Source of the DNA: Phycisphaerae bacterium
Lineage (GTDB): Bacteria > Planctomycetota > Phycisphaerae > UBA1845 > UTPLA1
Reading direction: 5' to 3'
DNA length: 15,616 bases
NCBI GenBank assembly: GCA_016935885.1
Contig: JAFGQA010000396.1
Span: 1-15,616 of the forward strand
The position numbers were made by a program, and so were the translations under genes. How positions within the stretch are numbered: the stretch's first letter is position 1; every line of letters begins with the position of its first letter. This document shows positions 6,809 through 14,195 of the stretch, in pieces. The notes under the pieces were generated by a model. That model was given only the letters and a program-made list of their open reading frames with translations, did no database searches and was not told the origin of the DNA.

Positions 6809-7735
6809 ATGGCGATGAAGCCGCCAACAGGCTATTCGCGGGCGGTCCGGCGGACGCTGCGCTGGTTGGTGGCGGACGAATGGGTGGAGCGGCCGCTGGA
6901 GGCGTCAGGAGAGGAGCAGTACCTGCTGTGTCACGCCGAGCGGTTGCACGAATCCCTGCGGCGACTGCCGGCGGCCGGGGAGCATCCGCGTTGTCTCGTG
7001 GTGGGGTCCTGGGGATTGGAGGTTCCGTACCTGTGCGGTCGGTTGGGTTGGGAGGAGGTGACGTGCCTGTGTGCCCCGAGGGACAAGCCAGGCCGGCTGC
7101 GACAGCGGACGCGGGTGGATCCGCACACGCGGGCGGAATACCCATTCACCTTGATTGAACACGACATTGAGGGGTCACCGCTTCCGTTTGAGCCGGGGAC
7201 GTTCGGCCTGGTTGTTTTCTGGGGGTGTTTCGAGCACCTGCGTCGTGATCCCGAGCTTTCGTTGTACGAGATCAACCGGGTGAGCACGCCTGGTGCCGTG
7301 GTGAGCCTGGTTACGGACAATGCGATCAGCTTCCAGGCGACGCATTCGATGCTGCGGGGTCATCCGATGCCGATGCGCCTGCACTGGCCGGAATCGGAGG
7401 GCCACTGGCGGCTGTACACGCCGCGGGAGATCGGCGAACTGCTCGAGGGGACCGGCTGGCGGACGGATCTGCTGACGTCGATCGTGCCGGATGCGCCAGT
7501 GTATTGGAAGTGGTGGAAACGCTGGGTGTTCAGGAGAACGGTGGCGAACTTGCGTCAGGGATTCGGGTTGGCGGAGCCGTATTGGAACGCGTTCGTTTTG
7601 GCGCACGCCACGAAGGTGGCCGAGCCGACGCGGAGCTACCCGACATGGTTGTACAAGGAGGAGCGAATCCGGCAGCTCAAGGTCGAGATGCTGGAGATGG
7701 TGGCGCGGCAAGCACCGGTGATGCTGTCGGCGTAA
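6809..7735 (+). CDS. Class I SAM-dependent methyltransferase
   Basis: This 308-aa protein should transfer a methyl group from S-adenosylmethionine; the acceptor is unknown. CLVVGSWGLEV (62-72) fits the SAM-binding motif I. LPFEPGTFGLVVFWGCFEHL (125-144) is the post-I/motif II region of Methyltransf_11-type enzymes, and EINRVSTPGAVVSLVT (154-169) is the matching post-II strand. A basic, tryptophan-rich segment (VYWKWWKRWVFRR, 231-243) could be an interfacial or membrane-contacting helix. The start is ATG 6809 with AGGAG 10 nt upstream; the frame is open further upstream, but only through the 40-bp repeat. It is not in a gene cluster, so glycan, lipid and small-molecule acceptors all remain possible. 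Confidence 0.82.
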   Translation: MAMKPPTGYSRAVRRTLRWLVADEWVERPLEASGEEQYLLCHAERLHESLRRLPAAGEHPRCLVVGSWGLEVPYLCGRLGWEEVTCLCAPRDKPGRLRQRTRVDPHTRAEYPFTLIEHDIEGSPLPFEPGTFGLVVFWGCFEHLRRDPELSLYEINRVSTPGAVVSLVTDNAISFQATHSMLRGHPMPMRLHWPESEGHWRLYTPREIGELLEGTGWRTDLLTSIVPDAPVYWKWWKRWVFRRTVANLRQGFGLAEPYWNAFVLAHATKVAEPTRSYPTWLYKEERIRQLKVEMLEMVARQAPVMLSA

Positions 7736-7887
7736 TAGGGAATCCGCGGAGAGGGCTGGTTTGGGATCGTCGCGGAAGCCCGTCGCGCGTTCTGTGGTGC
7801 CCTTGAAGTGGACGATGTGCCGATAAAAGGTGGGCCAGACCTGGGATGGTCCCGGAGCGGTCGAACACTACGCTGAGGAGTAGTTCC

Positions 7888-8397
7888 ATGAATTGGCGTT
7901 TTGGGCTCTCGATGGGCGTGTTGGCATTGCTGGTTGGTGGGTTTGCCGGCTGTGCGCGGCCCTTGGAGCCACAACGGATGAATGCGCCGCCGCAGGGGGA
8001 TGGGCTGGACCATCCGGAATGGGCCGACTATTACGTCTATCACAACGACCAGGGAATGATGGCGGACATGAGCATTGCCGACATTCATTTTGTACCGGGC
8101 TCGGACGACCTGTCCGGGACGGGGGTGGCCAGGCTGGAGCGTTACGCGGAACTGCTGGCGACGCGAGGCGGGACGCTGCACTACACGCCCACGGTAGATG
8201 ATGAGGCGTTGATCAAGGCTCGGGTAACGGCGGCGGAGGCGTTTCTGGCGCAGGCGATTCCGAGCAAGAACGTGATCGAGGTGGTCGTGGGCCTCGCCGG
8301 TGGGCGGGGGATGGAGGCGAAGGAGGCCGTGGCTGGTAAGGCGGTTGCTCAGACAGCCGAGACGCGAGGCAAGGCCTACAACCTGTCCCGTAAGTGA
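7888..8397 (+). CDS. Lipoprotein with OmpA/CpaD-like region
   Basis: The protein has 169 aa. ATG 7888 has GAGGAG 7 nt upstream. A lipoprotein signal ends at Cys22 (LLVGGFAGC). Residues about 63-125 read IADIHFVPGSDDLSGTGVAR, then LERYAELL, GGTLHYTP and LIKARVTAAEAFLAQAI. The spacing of FxxGSxxLS, the helix, a glycine-led strand and an ARVxAAExFL helix is like OmpA-type peptidoglycan-binding domains and the pilus lipoprotein CpaD. Resemblance is by eye and the domain is short, so no binding role is claimed. The gene ends 21 nt before the TPR lipoprotein gene and is very likely in one operon with it. Confidence 0.75.
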   Translation: MNWRFGLSMGVLALLVGGFAGCARPLEPQRMNAPPQGDGLDHPEWADYYVYHNDQGMMADMSIADIHFVPGSDDLSGTGVARLERYAELLATRGGTLHYTPTVDDEALIKARVTAAEAFLAQAIPSKNVIEVVVGLAGGRGMEAKEAVAGKAVAQTAETRGKAYNLSRK

Positions 8398-8418
8398 TCG
8401 TAAGGAGGCATGGCGGTG

Positions 8419-9258
8419 ATGATACGGCGTCTCCTCACAGCTTCTGTTGCCGGCTTGGCGGCGTTGGCGGGGTGTTCGGCCGACGAGCCGGCCGGTGTCG
8501 CCACTGGGCTGGGAGGCCATGAGCACCCGAAGGCCGGCGAGAAGGTCGAGGACGCGCCGGTTCCGCGTATCCTGCCGGAGACGCATTTGGCGGCCGGCCG
8601 GATGCTGGAGGAACAAGGCGACATCGAGTCCGCGATCGCGCAATACGAAAGGGCCATTGCGGCCAATCCACGATTCACGGCCGCGTACAATCGACTAGGG
8701 ATTCTGCATCAGAAGGCCGGGCGATCGGAGGATGCGAGGCACATCTTCAAGCAGGGCATCCGGGCAGATCCCGGCGCGGCCCTGCTGCGGAATAACCTCG
8801 GCTACTGCTACCTGGTGCAGCAGCGCTTCGCCGAGGCGGAGAAGGAGTTTCGCGAGGCGCTGATGGTTTCACCGGAGTTCCAACGAGCGAGGATGAATCT
8901 CGCGATCGCCCTTGCCCACACCGGCCGGAGCGCTGAGAGCCTGGAAGAGTTTAGCCACGTGGTCTCGGCGGACGTGGCCTACTACAACTTGGCCGTGATC
9001 TGCCTGACCCGTGGGGACTATGTCGGCGCGGAGACCGCTCTCCACAAGGCGCTGGAGATTGACCCGGATTGTCCGGGGGCGAGGGAGCATTTGGAGAAGG
9101 TTCGGGCGATCGTTCGGGCGAGTGGCGACGGTGGGGCTGGCTCGCAACGCCAGGAGGCGGAGTCGCTGGCGGCTGACGACCGGGAGGCGACTCAGGCGTC
9201 GAGTGAGGCGATCCCGCTGGCCGGCACCGCGGACGAGGAGGGTGATGACGGCCCGTGA
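8419..9258 (+). CDS. TPR lipoprotein, TadD-like
   Basis: The protein has 279 aa, with a clear lipobox (LAALAGC, Cys at residue 19). From about residue 54 onward come four to five tetratricopeptide repeats, for example AAGRMLEEQGDIESAIAQYE, then AYNRLGILHQKAGRSEDARH and NNLGYCYLVQQRFAEAEKEF. The tail of about 45 residues is acidic and low-complexity. TPR lipoproteins of this size act as assembly scaffolds in the envelope; TadD of type IVc (Tad) pili is one such family. AAGGAGG at 8402-8408 fits ATG 8419 (10 nt) or GTG 8416 (7 nt). ATG 8410 is only 1 nt from it and was rejected. It is co-transcribed with the lipoprotein gene upstream. No other Tad gene is in the window, so the TadD link is only suggestive. 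Confidence 0.82.
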   Translation: MIRRLLTASVAGLAALAGCSADEPAGVATGLGGHEHPKAGEKVEDAPVPRILPETHLAAGRMLEEQGDIESAIAQYERAIAANPRFTAAYNRLGILHQKAGRSEDARHIFKQGIRADPGAALLRNNLGYCYLVQQRFAEAEKEFREALMVSPEFQRARMNLAIALAHTGRSAESLEEFSHVVSADVAYYNLAVICLTRGDYVGAETALHKALEIDPDCPGAREHLEKVRAIVRASGDGGAGSQRQEAESLAADDREATQASSEAIPLAGTADEEGDDGP

Positions 9259-9610
9259 TCTGCCTGCGTGTCTGTGTGGAAGAGTGAGACGTGAAGCGTG
9301 AGACGAGGCACGCTTCACAGACGGCGTGCGTATCACATGCGTATCACCGGAGGGCAGGCCCGTCGTTCTGCTTCGGGTCTGAGTGGTTCCGGTGGTCGAA
9401 TGGTCGTCCGGGCTGAAGCCCGTGGCTCCTTTTTGGCGGTCCCAGACGGTTGGATCATCGTCAACCGGCAATCAGCAAGTGACAATCGGCAATCGGCAAC
9501 TGGCAATCCCCCACCCGGAATCGTCCATCGTTGATCGTCCACTGTCGACCGACGCTGACAGACAAGGTGCCACTGGCGCCCGGCGGGCGTGGCGGACGTC
9601 CTGCCGGGCG
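9259..9610. other. Spacer with dispersed and simple repeats
   Basis: It holds the hairpin at 9291-9318 and a single copy of the CGGGCTGAAGCCCG hairpin at 9409-9422, followed by TGGCTCC as in the 5' array. A degenerate GGCAATC/GGCAA simple repeat lies at about 9463-9510. Although a frame is open through it to an ATG at 9383, that frame reads through these repeats, so I do not count it as part of the DUF4846 gene. Confidence 0.65.
9291..9318 (+). terminator. Possible terminator hairpin after the lipoprotein operon
   Basis: Perfect 10-bp arms GTGAAGCGTG/CACGCTTCAC enclose AGACGAGG, 32 nt past the stop of the TPR gene. No T-tract follows, so it may stabilise the transcript end instead of terminating on its own. 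Confidence 0.4.
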
Positions 9611-10612
9611 GTGCGTGTCGTGGGGGCGGTCTTTGTTCTCCCGTTCATTGTACTATCGACCGCGCGTCAGGCTTCGTCGCCGGCGTTGCTTCACAGTGAG
9701 ACCGTGTCGCAGAAAGGCGTGGATGAGGACGCGGCATGGGCAGTGGACCGTGCGGGGCACTACACGTGGTTGTCCAAGAAGGCTCGGCAGGACTGTGTGC
9801 CGTTGGCGGCACGGATTCCGGCACCAGCGGGCTTTGCTCGGGTGAGCGTGCCGGTGGGCAGTTTCGCAGACTGGCTTCGGTACCTGCCGACTGCCAGCGA
9901 GGCCGCTTCGGTGATGACGGCGAGGTCGAAAGTCGTCTTGGCGGCAGATCATCCGAACTTGGCGGCGGTCATCGCGCTCCAGCCGCACGGTGAGCGGCTG
10001 TTGAACGCGACGAACATGTTGATTCGACTCCGGGCGGAGTACAGTTGGTTCGCGGGCCGTGGGGCCGGTCTGGCGTTTCATTTCACTAGCGGGCATCGGG
10101 CGAGTTGGCAGGCGTGGGCCGGCGGCGCGCGGCCGTCTGTGGACGGCCGGGAAGTGGAATTCCGCCGCGCTGCCGAGGCGGACGGGAGTCGGGAGAGCTT
10201 CTGCTGCTACCTGGAGGTCGTATTTCGCTACGCGTCGTCATATAGCCTGTTGGACGACACACGGGCGGCGGAGGACCGGGCGATCGAGGCGGGCGACATA
10301 TTCGTTCGACCTGGGAGGCCAGGGCACGCGCTGATGATCCTCGACATTGCGACGGACGCGGCGGACGCGACAGATGTGGCGGGCGCTCCAGGAGAGGGAA
10401 CTCGCTGGGCCGAGAGAGGATCCACGGCCCAGCCCGCTGCGCGGGCGCAGGTCAAGGTGCTGCTCGGGCAAGGTGGGACGCCAGCGCAGACGTTTCACGT
10501 GCTGCGCAACGATGCCGGCAGCGCGTGGTTCCCGATCACGCAAACACAGGTGATCGACTTGGGGAAGCGTGGCGTCTTCCGGTTGAAGGATCTGCGGCAT
10601 TGGGTTGATTGA
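9611..10612 (+). CDS. Exported DUF4846-domain protein
   Basis: From GTG 9611 the protein has 333 aa. It starts with a signal or anchor (MRVVGAVFVLPFIVLSTARQ) and then the DUF4846 pattern: SVPVGSFADWLRYLP (about 79-93), AVIALQPHGERLLNATNMLI (119-138) plus RLRAEY, FHFTSGHRASWQAWAGGAR (156-174), VVFRYASSYSLL (203-214), EAGDIFVRPGRPGHALMILD (226-245) and LLGQGGTPAQTFHVLRN. The GD..PGHA element recalls the GD..H motif of NlpC/P60-like folds, but enzymatic activity is not established for the family. About 30 extra Ala/Asp/Gly-rich residues (about 246-278) interrupt the end of the domain. The true start is uncertain: no strong ribosome site precedes any candidate, and earlier starts lie in repeat sequence. 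Its last codons fall in a block shared with 6462-6573. It is convergent with polA. Confidence 0.85.
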   Translation: MRVVGAVFVLPFIVLSTARQASSPALLHSETVSQKGVDEDAAWAVDRAGHYTWLSKKARQDCVPLAARIPAPAGFARVSVPVGSFADWLRYLPTASEAASVMTARSKVVLAADHPNLAAVIALQPHGERLLNATNMLIRLRAEYSWFAGRGAGLAFHFTSGHRASWQAWAGGARPSVDGREVEFRRAAEADGSRESFCCYLEVVFRYASSYSLLDDTRAAEDRAIEAGDIFVRPGRPGHALMILDIATDAADATDVAGAPGEGTRWAERGSTAQPAARAQVKVLLGQGGTPAQTFHVLRNDAGSAWFPITQTQVIDLGKRGVFRLKDLRHWVD

Positions 10613-10664
10613 CGGGACGTTGCAGGCTTGCCGGAAGTCGGGCGGTCCGCCAAACGGCAAGCCG
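10553..10664. repeat. Second copy of the shared block, spanning the DUF4846 stop
   Basis: This block matches 6462-6573, especially CATTGGGTTGATTGACGGG (10598-10616) and GGTCCGCCAAACGGCAAGCC (10644-10663). The stop codon of the DUF4846 gene (10610-10612) lies within it. The remaining gap to polA holds nothing else that I can name. Confidence 0.6.
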
Positions 10665-10720
10665 ATGCGGGGCGGTTTCCGGATTGTTGGGGGGTGGTCT
10701 TCTGAGGTCGCGGATGCGGG

Positions 10721-13549
10721 CTACTCGACGTCGAGCCAGTTCGGGCCCCAGCCGACGTCAACCTTGATGGGGACGTTCAGCTTGATGGCGTTGGTCATCT
10801 CGTCGGCGATCATGGCGGCCTCCACCTCGGCGCGTTCCTTGGGAACCTCGAAGACGAGTTCGTCGTGGACCTGGATCAGCATCTTGGACGGGCGCCTTTC
10901 CGATTGGATCCTGTGGTCGATGTTGATCATGGCCTTCTTGATCATGTCGGCGGCGGTGCCCTGGATGACGGTGTTGACAGCCAGGCGTTCGGCGGCGCTT
11001 CGGGCCGTTTGGTTTCGGGAGGTGATGTCCGGGATGGCACGTCGGCGGCCGAGCAGGGTCTTGACGTAGCCGTGGCGTCTGGCGTGGGCGACGCATTGGT
11101 CGAGGAAGCCGCGGATCTGCGCGTACCGCTGAAAGTACCGTTCGATAAAGGCCTTGGCCTGGCTAACGGTCATGCCGGTCTGGCGTGAGAGGCCGAAGGC
11201 GGACTGTCCGTAGACGATGCCGAAGTTGACGGTCTTGGCGCGGCTGCGCTGCTGTTTGGTCACCTCGGTGATGGGGATGCCTTCTATCTGGGAGGCGACG
11301 AATGCGTGAATGTCGCGGTCCTCGATGAAGGCGGCCGACAGCGCCTTGTCGCAGGAGAAGTGGGCGAGGACGCGGAGTTCGACCTGGGAGTAGTCGGCCT
11401 TTACCAGGACGTTGCCGTCATCGCCTGGGACAAACGCGCGGCGGATCTTGGCGCCCATCTCGGTTCGGATGGGGATGTTTTGCAGGTTGGGATCGCTGCA
11501 GGAGAGCCGGCCGGTGATGGCGCCTATCTGGTTGAAGCTGGGGTGGATGCGGCCGGTGCGCTGGGAGACCATTTCTGGCAGGGCATCGACGTACGTGCCC
11601 TTGAGCTTGGCCGATTCTCGGTGTTCGAGGACGAGCCGGGGGATGGGGTCGTCGGTTTCCGCGGCGAGGGTGGCCAGGACCTCGGCATCGGTGGAGCGGG
11701 AGGTCTTGGTGCGTTTGACGACGCGGAGGCCCCGCTCGTCGAACAGGACTTCGGCGAGCTGCTTGGTGGAATTGATGTTGAAGGGGTGGCCGGCAGCCTC
11801 GTGGATGTCGTGTTCGAGGTCCGCAAGGCGGTCGGCCATTTGACCGCTGAGCTTGGCCAGCAGATCGGTGTCGACAGCCACGCCGAAGTGCTCCATTCGG
11901 GCGAGGACCTCGATCAAGGGCATGTCCAGGTTGCGAAAGAGCGCCGCGAGTTCGGGGTCGGTCATTTGCCTTTCGAGGACAGCCCGCAGGCGCCACGCCA
12001 CATCGGCGTCTTCGGTGGCATAGGTGCAGGTCCGCTCGGTGGGCAGCTTGTCGAAGGTGGTCTGGTTCTTGCCCTTGCCGATCAGCTCGTGAGCCGGAAT
12101 CGTGCGATAATGGAGCAGATCGAGCGCCAGGGCGTCCAGGCCGTGGGACCGCCGGCTTGAATCGAGGACAAAGCTGGCGAGCATCGTGTCGAAGTCGATG
12201 CCGACTACCTCGATGCCGACCGATTTGAGCACGACGAGGTCATACTTGAGGTTCTGGCCGCACTTGCGGACGCCCGCGTCCTCGAAGATCGGGCCGAGGT
12301 GCTTGCGAACGGCGGCTTCGGTCACGGTGTTTCCGATGCCGCGAACCGGTATGTAGTAGCCGGTAAGCGGTTCCCAGGCGACGCTGATGCCGACGAGGTC
12401 GACGGTGGCGGGGTTCAGGCCCGTTGTCTCGGTGTCGAAGGCGAAGGCATTGACCTTGGCAAGCTTGCTGGCGAGGTCGGCGAGGGCGGGTTCTGTATCG
12501 ATCAGACGGTAATCGCCGGGCGTCTCCTCGACGTGGGGGAACAGTTCCTGATCGGGTGCCGAAGGCGAAGGATGAAGGATGAAGGATGAAGGATGAAGTG
12601 GGGGCGACGACGAGGTTTGTTCGGGCTCCGTGTCCGCAAAGAGCCCCCGGCCTTGGCCGGGTGGTACGTGTCGAGGCTCGGCGCCTTGCTCGGTCACACC
12701 GACTCGCTCCAACAGGCGGTTGAGGCCGAGATCGGCGAAGATCGGTGCGGCGGCGGCGGGGTCGAACCTGGCGACGTCGGCTGTGTCCAGGTCGAAATCG
12801 AACTCGACATCGCGCCGAAGGGTGACGAGCTGGCGGACGACGTCCATGCGATCGCGGAAGGCGAGGACGTTCTCGCGGAGCTTGGGTGTGAGTTCGTCGG
12901 CGTGGGCGATGATCTCGGCAAGGGTGCCGTATTTCTGGAGTAGCAGTGCGGCCTTCTTGGGCCCCACGCCGGGGACGCCTTTGATGTTGTCGGTGCTGTC
13001 GCCCATCAGCATTTGGGCCTCAACGGCCTTGTCCGGGCCGTAGCCTTTCTCAACGACCAGGCCGGCCACGTCGATCTCGCGATCGTTGCCGGGGTCGTAC
13101 ATGCGGACGTGGTCGCCGAGGATCTGGTCGAGGTCCTTGTCCTTGCTGACGAGGAAGACGTCGAGGTCCTTGTCGGCGTACCGGCTGCACAAGGTTGCCA
13201 TCAGGTCGTCGGCCTCGAAGCCGGTCTGGCGGAGGATCGGGATCTTCATGGTCTGGAGGATCGTGACGATCCGGTCGATCTGGGGCGGGAGGTCTTCGGG
13301 CATCTTGTCGCGGGTGGCCTTGTACTCGGGATCGATTTGGAGGCGAAAGACGCTTTCGTCGCCGACATCCATGGTCATGGCGAGGTAGTCCGGCTTGCGG
13401 CCCTGCAGGAGGCCCAGGAGCATCTGCACGAAGACGTGGACGGCACGGGTCGGCTCGCCAGACGGAGCGGTGAGCGCCCTGAACGGAGCGTAGTAGGCCC
13501 GGTAGATCTGGGCGTGACCGTCGATGAGATAGAGGGTCTTGCGAGCCAT
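10721..13549 (-). CDS. polA: DNA polymerase I
   Basis: The protein has 942 aa and all three activities appear intact. Residues 1-290 form the 5' nuclease (LYLIDGHAQIYRAYYAPF, FEADDLMATL, SKDKDLDQ, GVPGVGPKKA). Residues 345-540 form the 3'-5' proofreading exonuclease with its metal ligands in place: Asp372 and Glu374 (FDTETTG), Asn433 and Asp437 (GQNLKYD), Tyr510 and Asp514 (YATED). Residues 540-942 form the polymerase: motif A KADYSQVELR (Asp719), motif B RSRAKTVNFGIVYG (Lys772, Phe776, Tyr780) and motif C VHDELVFEV (Asp896). It fills gaps after primer removal and in excision repair. The linker (about 290-345) contains LHPSSFILHPS (318-328), encoded by a GAAGGAT heptamer array. The ATG at 13549 gives the canonical N-terminus, though no clear Shine-Dalgarno precedes it. 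It stands alone. Confidence 0.98.
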   Translation of the reverse strand: MARKTLYLIDGHAQIYRAYYAPFRALTAPSGEPTRAVHVFVQMLLGLLQGRKPDYLAMTMDVGDESVFRLQIDPEYKATRDKMPEDLPPQIDRIVTILQTMKIPILRQTGFEADDLMATLCSRYADKDLDVFLVSKDKDLDQILGDHVRMYDPGNDREIDVAGLVVEKGYGPDKAVEAQMLMGDSTDNIKGVPGVGPKKAALLLQKYGTLAEIIAHADELTPKLRENVLAFRDRMDVVRQLVTLRRDVEFDFDLDTADVARFDPAAAAPIFADLGLNRLLERVGVTEQGAEPRHVPPGQGRGLFADTEPEQTSSSPPLHPSSFILHPSPSAPDQELFPHVEETPGDYRLIDTEPALADLASKLAKVNAFAFDTETTGLNPATVDLVGISVAWEPLTGYYIPVRGIGNTVTEAAVRKHLGPIFEDAGVRKCGQNLKYDLVVLKSVGIEVVGIDFDTMLASFVLDSSRRSHGLDALALDLLHYRTIPAHELIGKGKNQTTFDKLPTERTCTYATEDADVAWRLRAVLERQMTDPELAALFRNLDMPLIEVLARMEHFGVAVDTDLLAKLSGQMADRLADLEHDIHEAAGHPFNINSTKQLAEVLFDERGLRVVKRTKTSRSTDAEVLATLAAETDDPIPRLVLEHRESAKLKGTYVDALPEMVSQRTGRIHPSFNQIGAITGRLSCSDPNLQNIPIRTEMGAKIRRAFVPGDDGNVLVKADYSQVELRVLAHFSCDKALSAAFIEDRDIHAFVASQIEGIPITEVTKQQRSRAKTVNFGIVYGQSAFGLSRQTGMTVSQAKAFIERYFQRYAQIRGFLDQCVAHARRHGYVKTLLGRRRAIPDITSRNQTARSAAERLAVNTVIQGTAADMIKKAMINIDHRIQSERRPSKMLIQVHDELVFEVPKERAEVEAAMIADEMTNAIKLNVPIKVDVGWGPNWLDVE
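12567..12598. repeat. GAAGGAT heptamer array inside polA
   Basis: Four full copies of GAAGGAT plus GAAG lie within the polA linker. Read on the minus strand, 21 bp (three heptamers) give the seven-residue period LHPSSFI without a stop. Confidence 0.95.
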
Positions 13550-13564
13550 TGGGAAAACAGCGGC

Positions 13565-13593
13565 ATTGTAAAGGATGAAGGATGAAGGATGAA
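13565..13593 (-). promoter_or_regulatory. Weak candidate polA promoter overlapping heptamers
   Basis: On the minus strand, TACAAT (13570-13565; 5 of 6 to the -10 consensus) has TTCATC (13593-13588; 3 of 6) 17 bp upstream, supplied by the heptamer array. The leader would be only about 10 nt. The evidence is weak. Confidence 0.2.
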
Positions 13594-13600
13594 GGATGAG
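13570..13600. repeat. GAAGGAT heptamer array upstream of polA
   Basis: One AAAGGAT and three GAAGGAT copies plus GAG begin 21 bp before the polA start codon. It is the same motif and orientation as the array at 12567-12598. Confidence 0.95.
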
Positions 13601-14011
13601 AAGTCGGAATGGGGAAGGCCGAGAGCCGAAGAGTCGATGGCTCAGGGCTGGAGGCTTGGGTCTTCAGACGGCTTCGGAGTCACGCAACGATAACGTACAC
13701 GGTTGGTCCGCCAAACGGCAAGCCAGCCGGCGAGCCAAGCGGCACACTCACTGATGCCATTCCCTCGCTATCAGCCCGTGGTAAAACGGAAAACAGCGGT
13801 TCGGAAACGCCCCTCCTGACCGTGAAAACCACCGGCGAGACGCCGGTGCCACAGTTTCGCCACGGGCTGCTATGCCTTACCCCGGCTCCTATACTTCGTC
13901 CTTTCCGTTTTTGGGCCCCATAAGGTCCACGTGTGGAGGCGGGGGCGGGGGCGCGTCGTTGCGGACGCCGGGACGGGGGAGGCGTTCTCGGGCGACACGG
14001 TGTGCCGCGCA
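13601..14011. other. Spacer between polA and the coiled-coil/BRCT gene
   Basis: It contains a copy of the GCCAAACGGCAAGCC dispersed element (13708-13763, the longer form shared with 3559-3616) and a perfect hairpin at 13830-13848 (arms CACCGGCG/CGCCGGTG around AGA). A 104-codon frame crosses both repeats and is not credible. No gene is supported. Confidence 0.65.
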
Positions 14012-14040
14012 TTGACATCCTACCTTGTTTTGCAGATACT
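14012..14040 (+). promoter_or_regulatory. Consensus-like sigma70 promoter
   Basis: TTGACA (14012-14017, a perfect -35) and GATACT (14035-14040, 4 of 6 to the -10) are separated by 17 bp in an AT-richer patch. It points at the gene starting at 14196, giving a leader of about 150 nt. A nearby TATACT (14045-14050) has no -35 at proper spacing. Confidence 0.55.
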
Positions 14041-14195
14041 TAGGTATACTTCGCCAGCGCCCTGGATTCGGTAGGAAGACGCCAGGCGCCCACCCCGAGC
14101 GGAGTGCCTGAGTCCAGAGACGGCGGACCCAATGGAGGGGCATGGCGAGAATCCCACGCCGGTCCGTCGGCCGACAGCCTCACGAGGAGTTACTT

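Noticed and set aside
7636..8643. Minus-strand frame of 335 codons opposite the two lipoprotein genes
   Set aside because: It is antisense to three genes with good ribosome sites and signal peptides; composition is Arg-rich and unstructured.
9383..9610. N-terminal extension of the DUF4846 protein to an ATG at 9383
   Set aside because: The extension translates dispersed and simple repeats and would bury the signal peptide inside the protein.
11306..12160. Plus-strand frame of 284 codons opposite polA
   Set aside because: It is antisense to intact polymerase motifs and contains no recognisable domain.
13609..13923. Plus-strand frame of 104 codons between polA and the BRCT-like gene
   Set aside because: It crosses two dispersed repeats and has no ribosome site or protein features.
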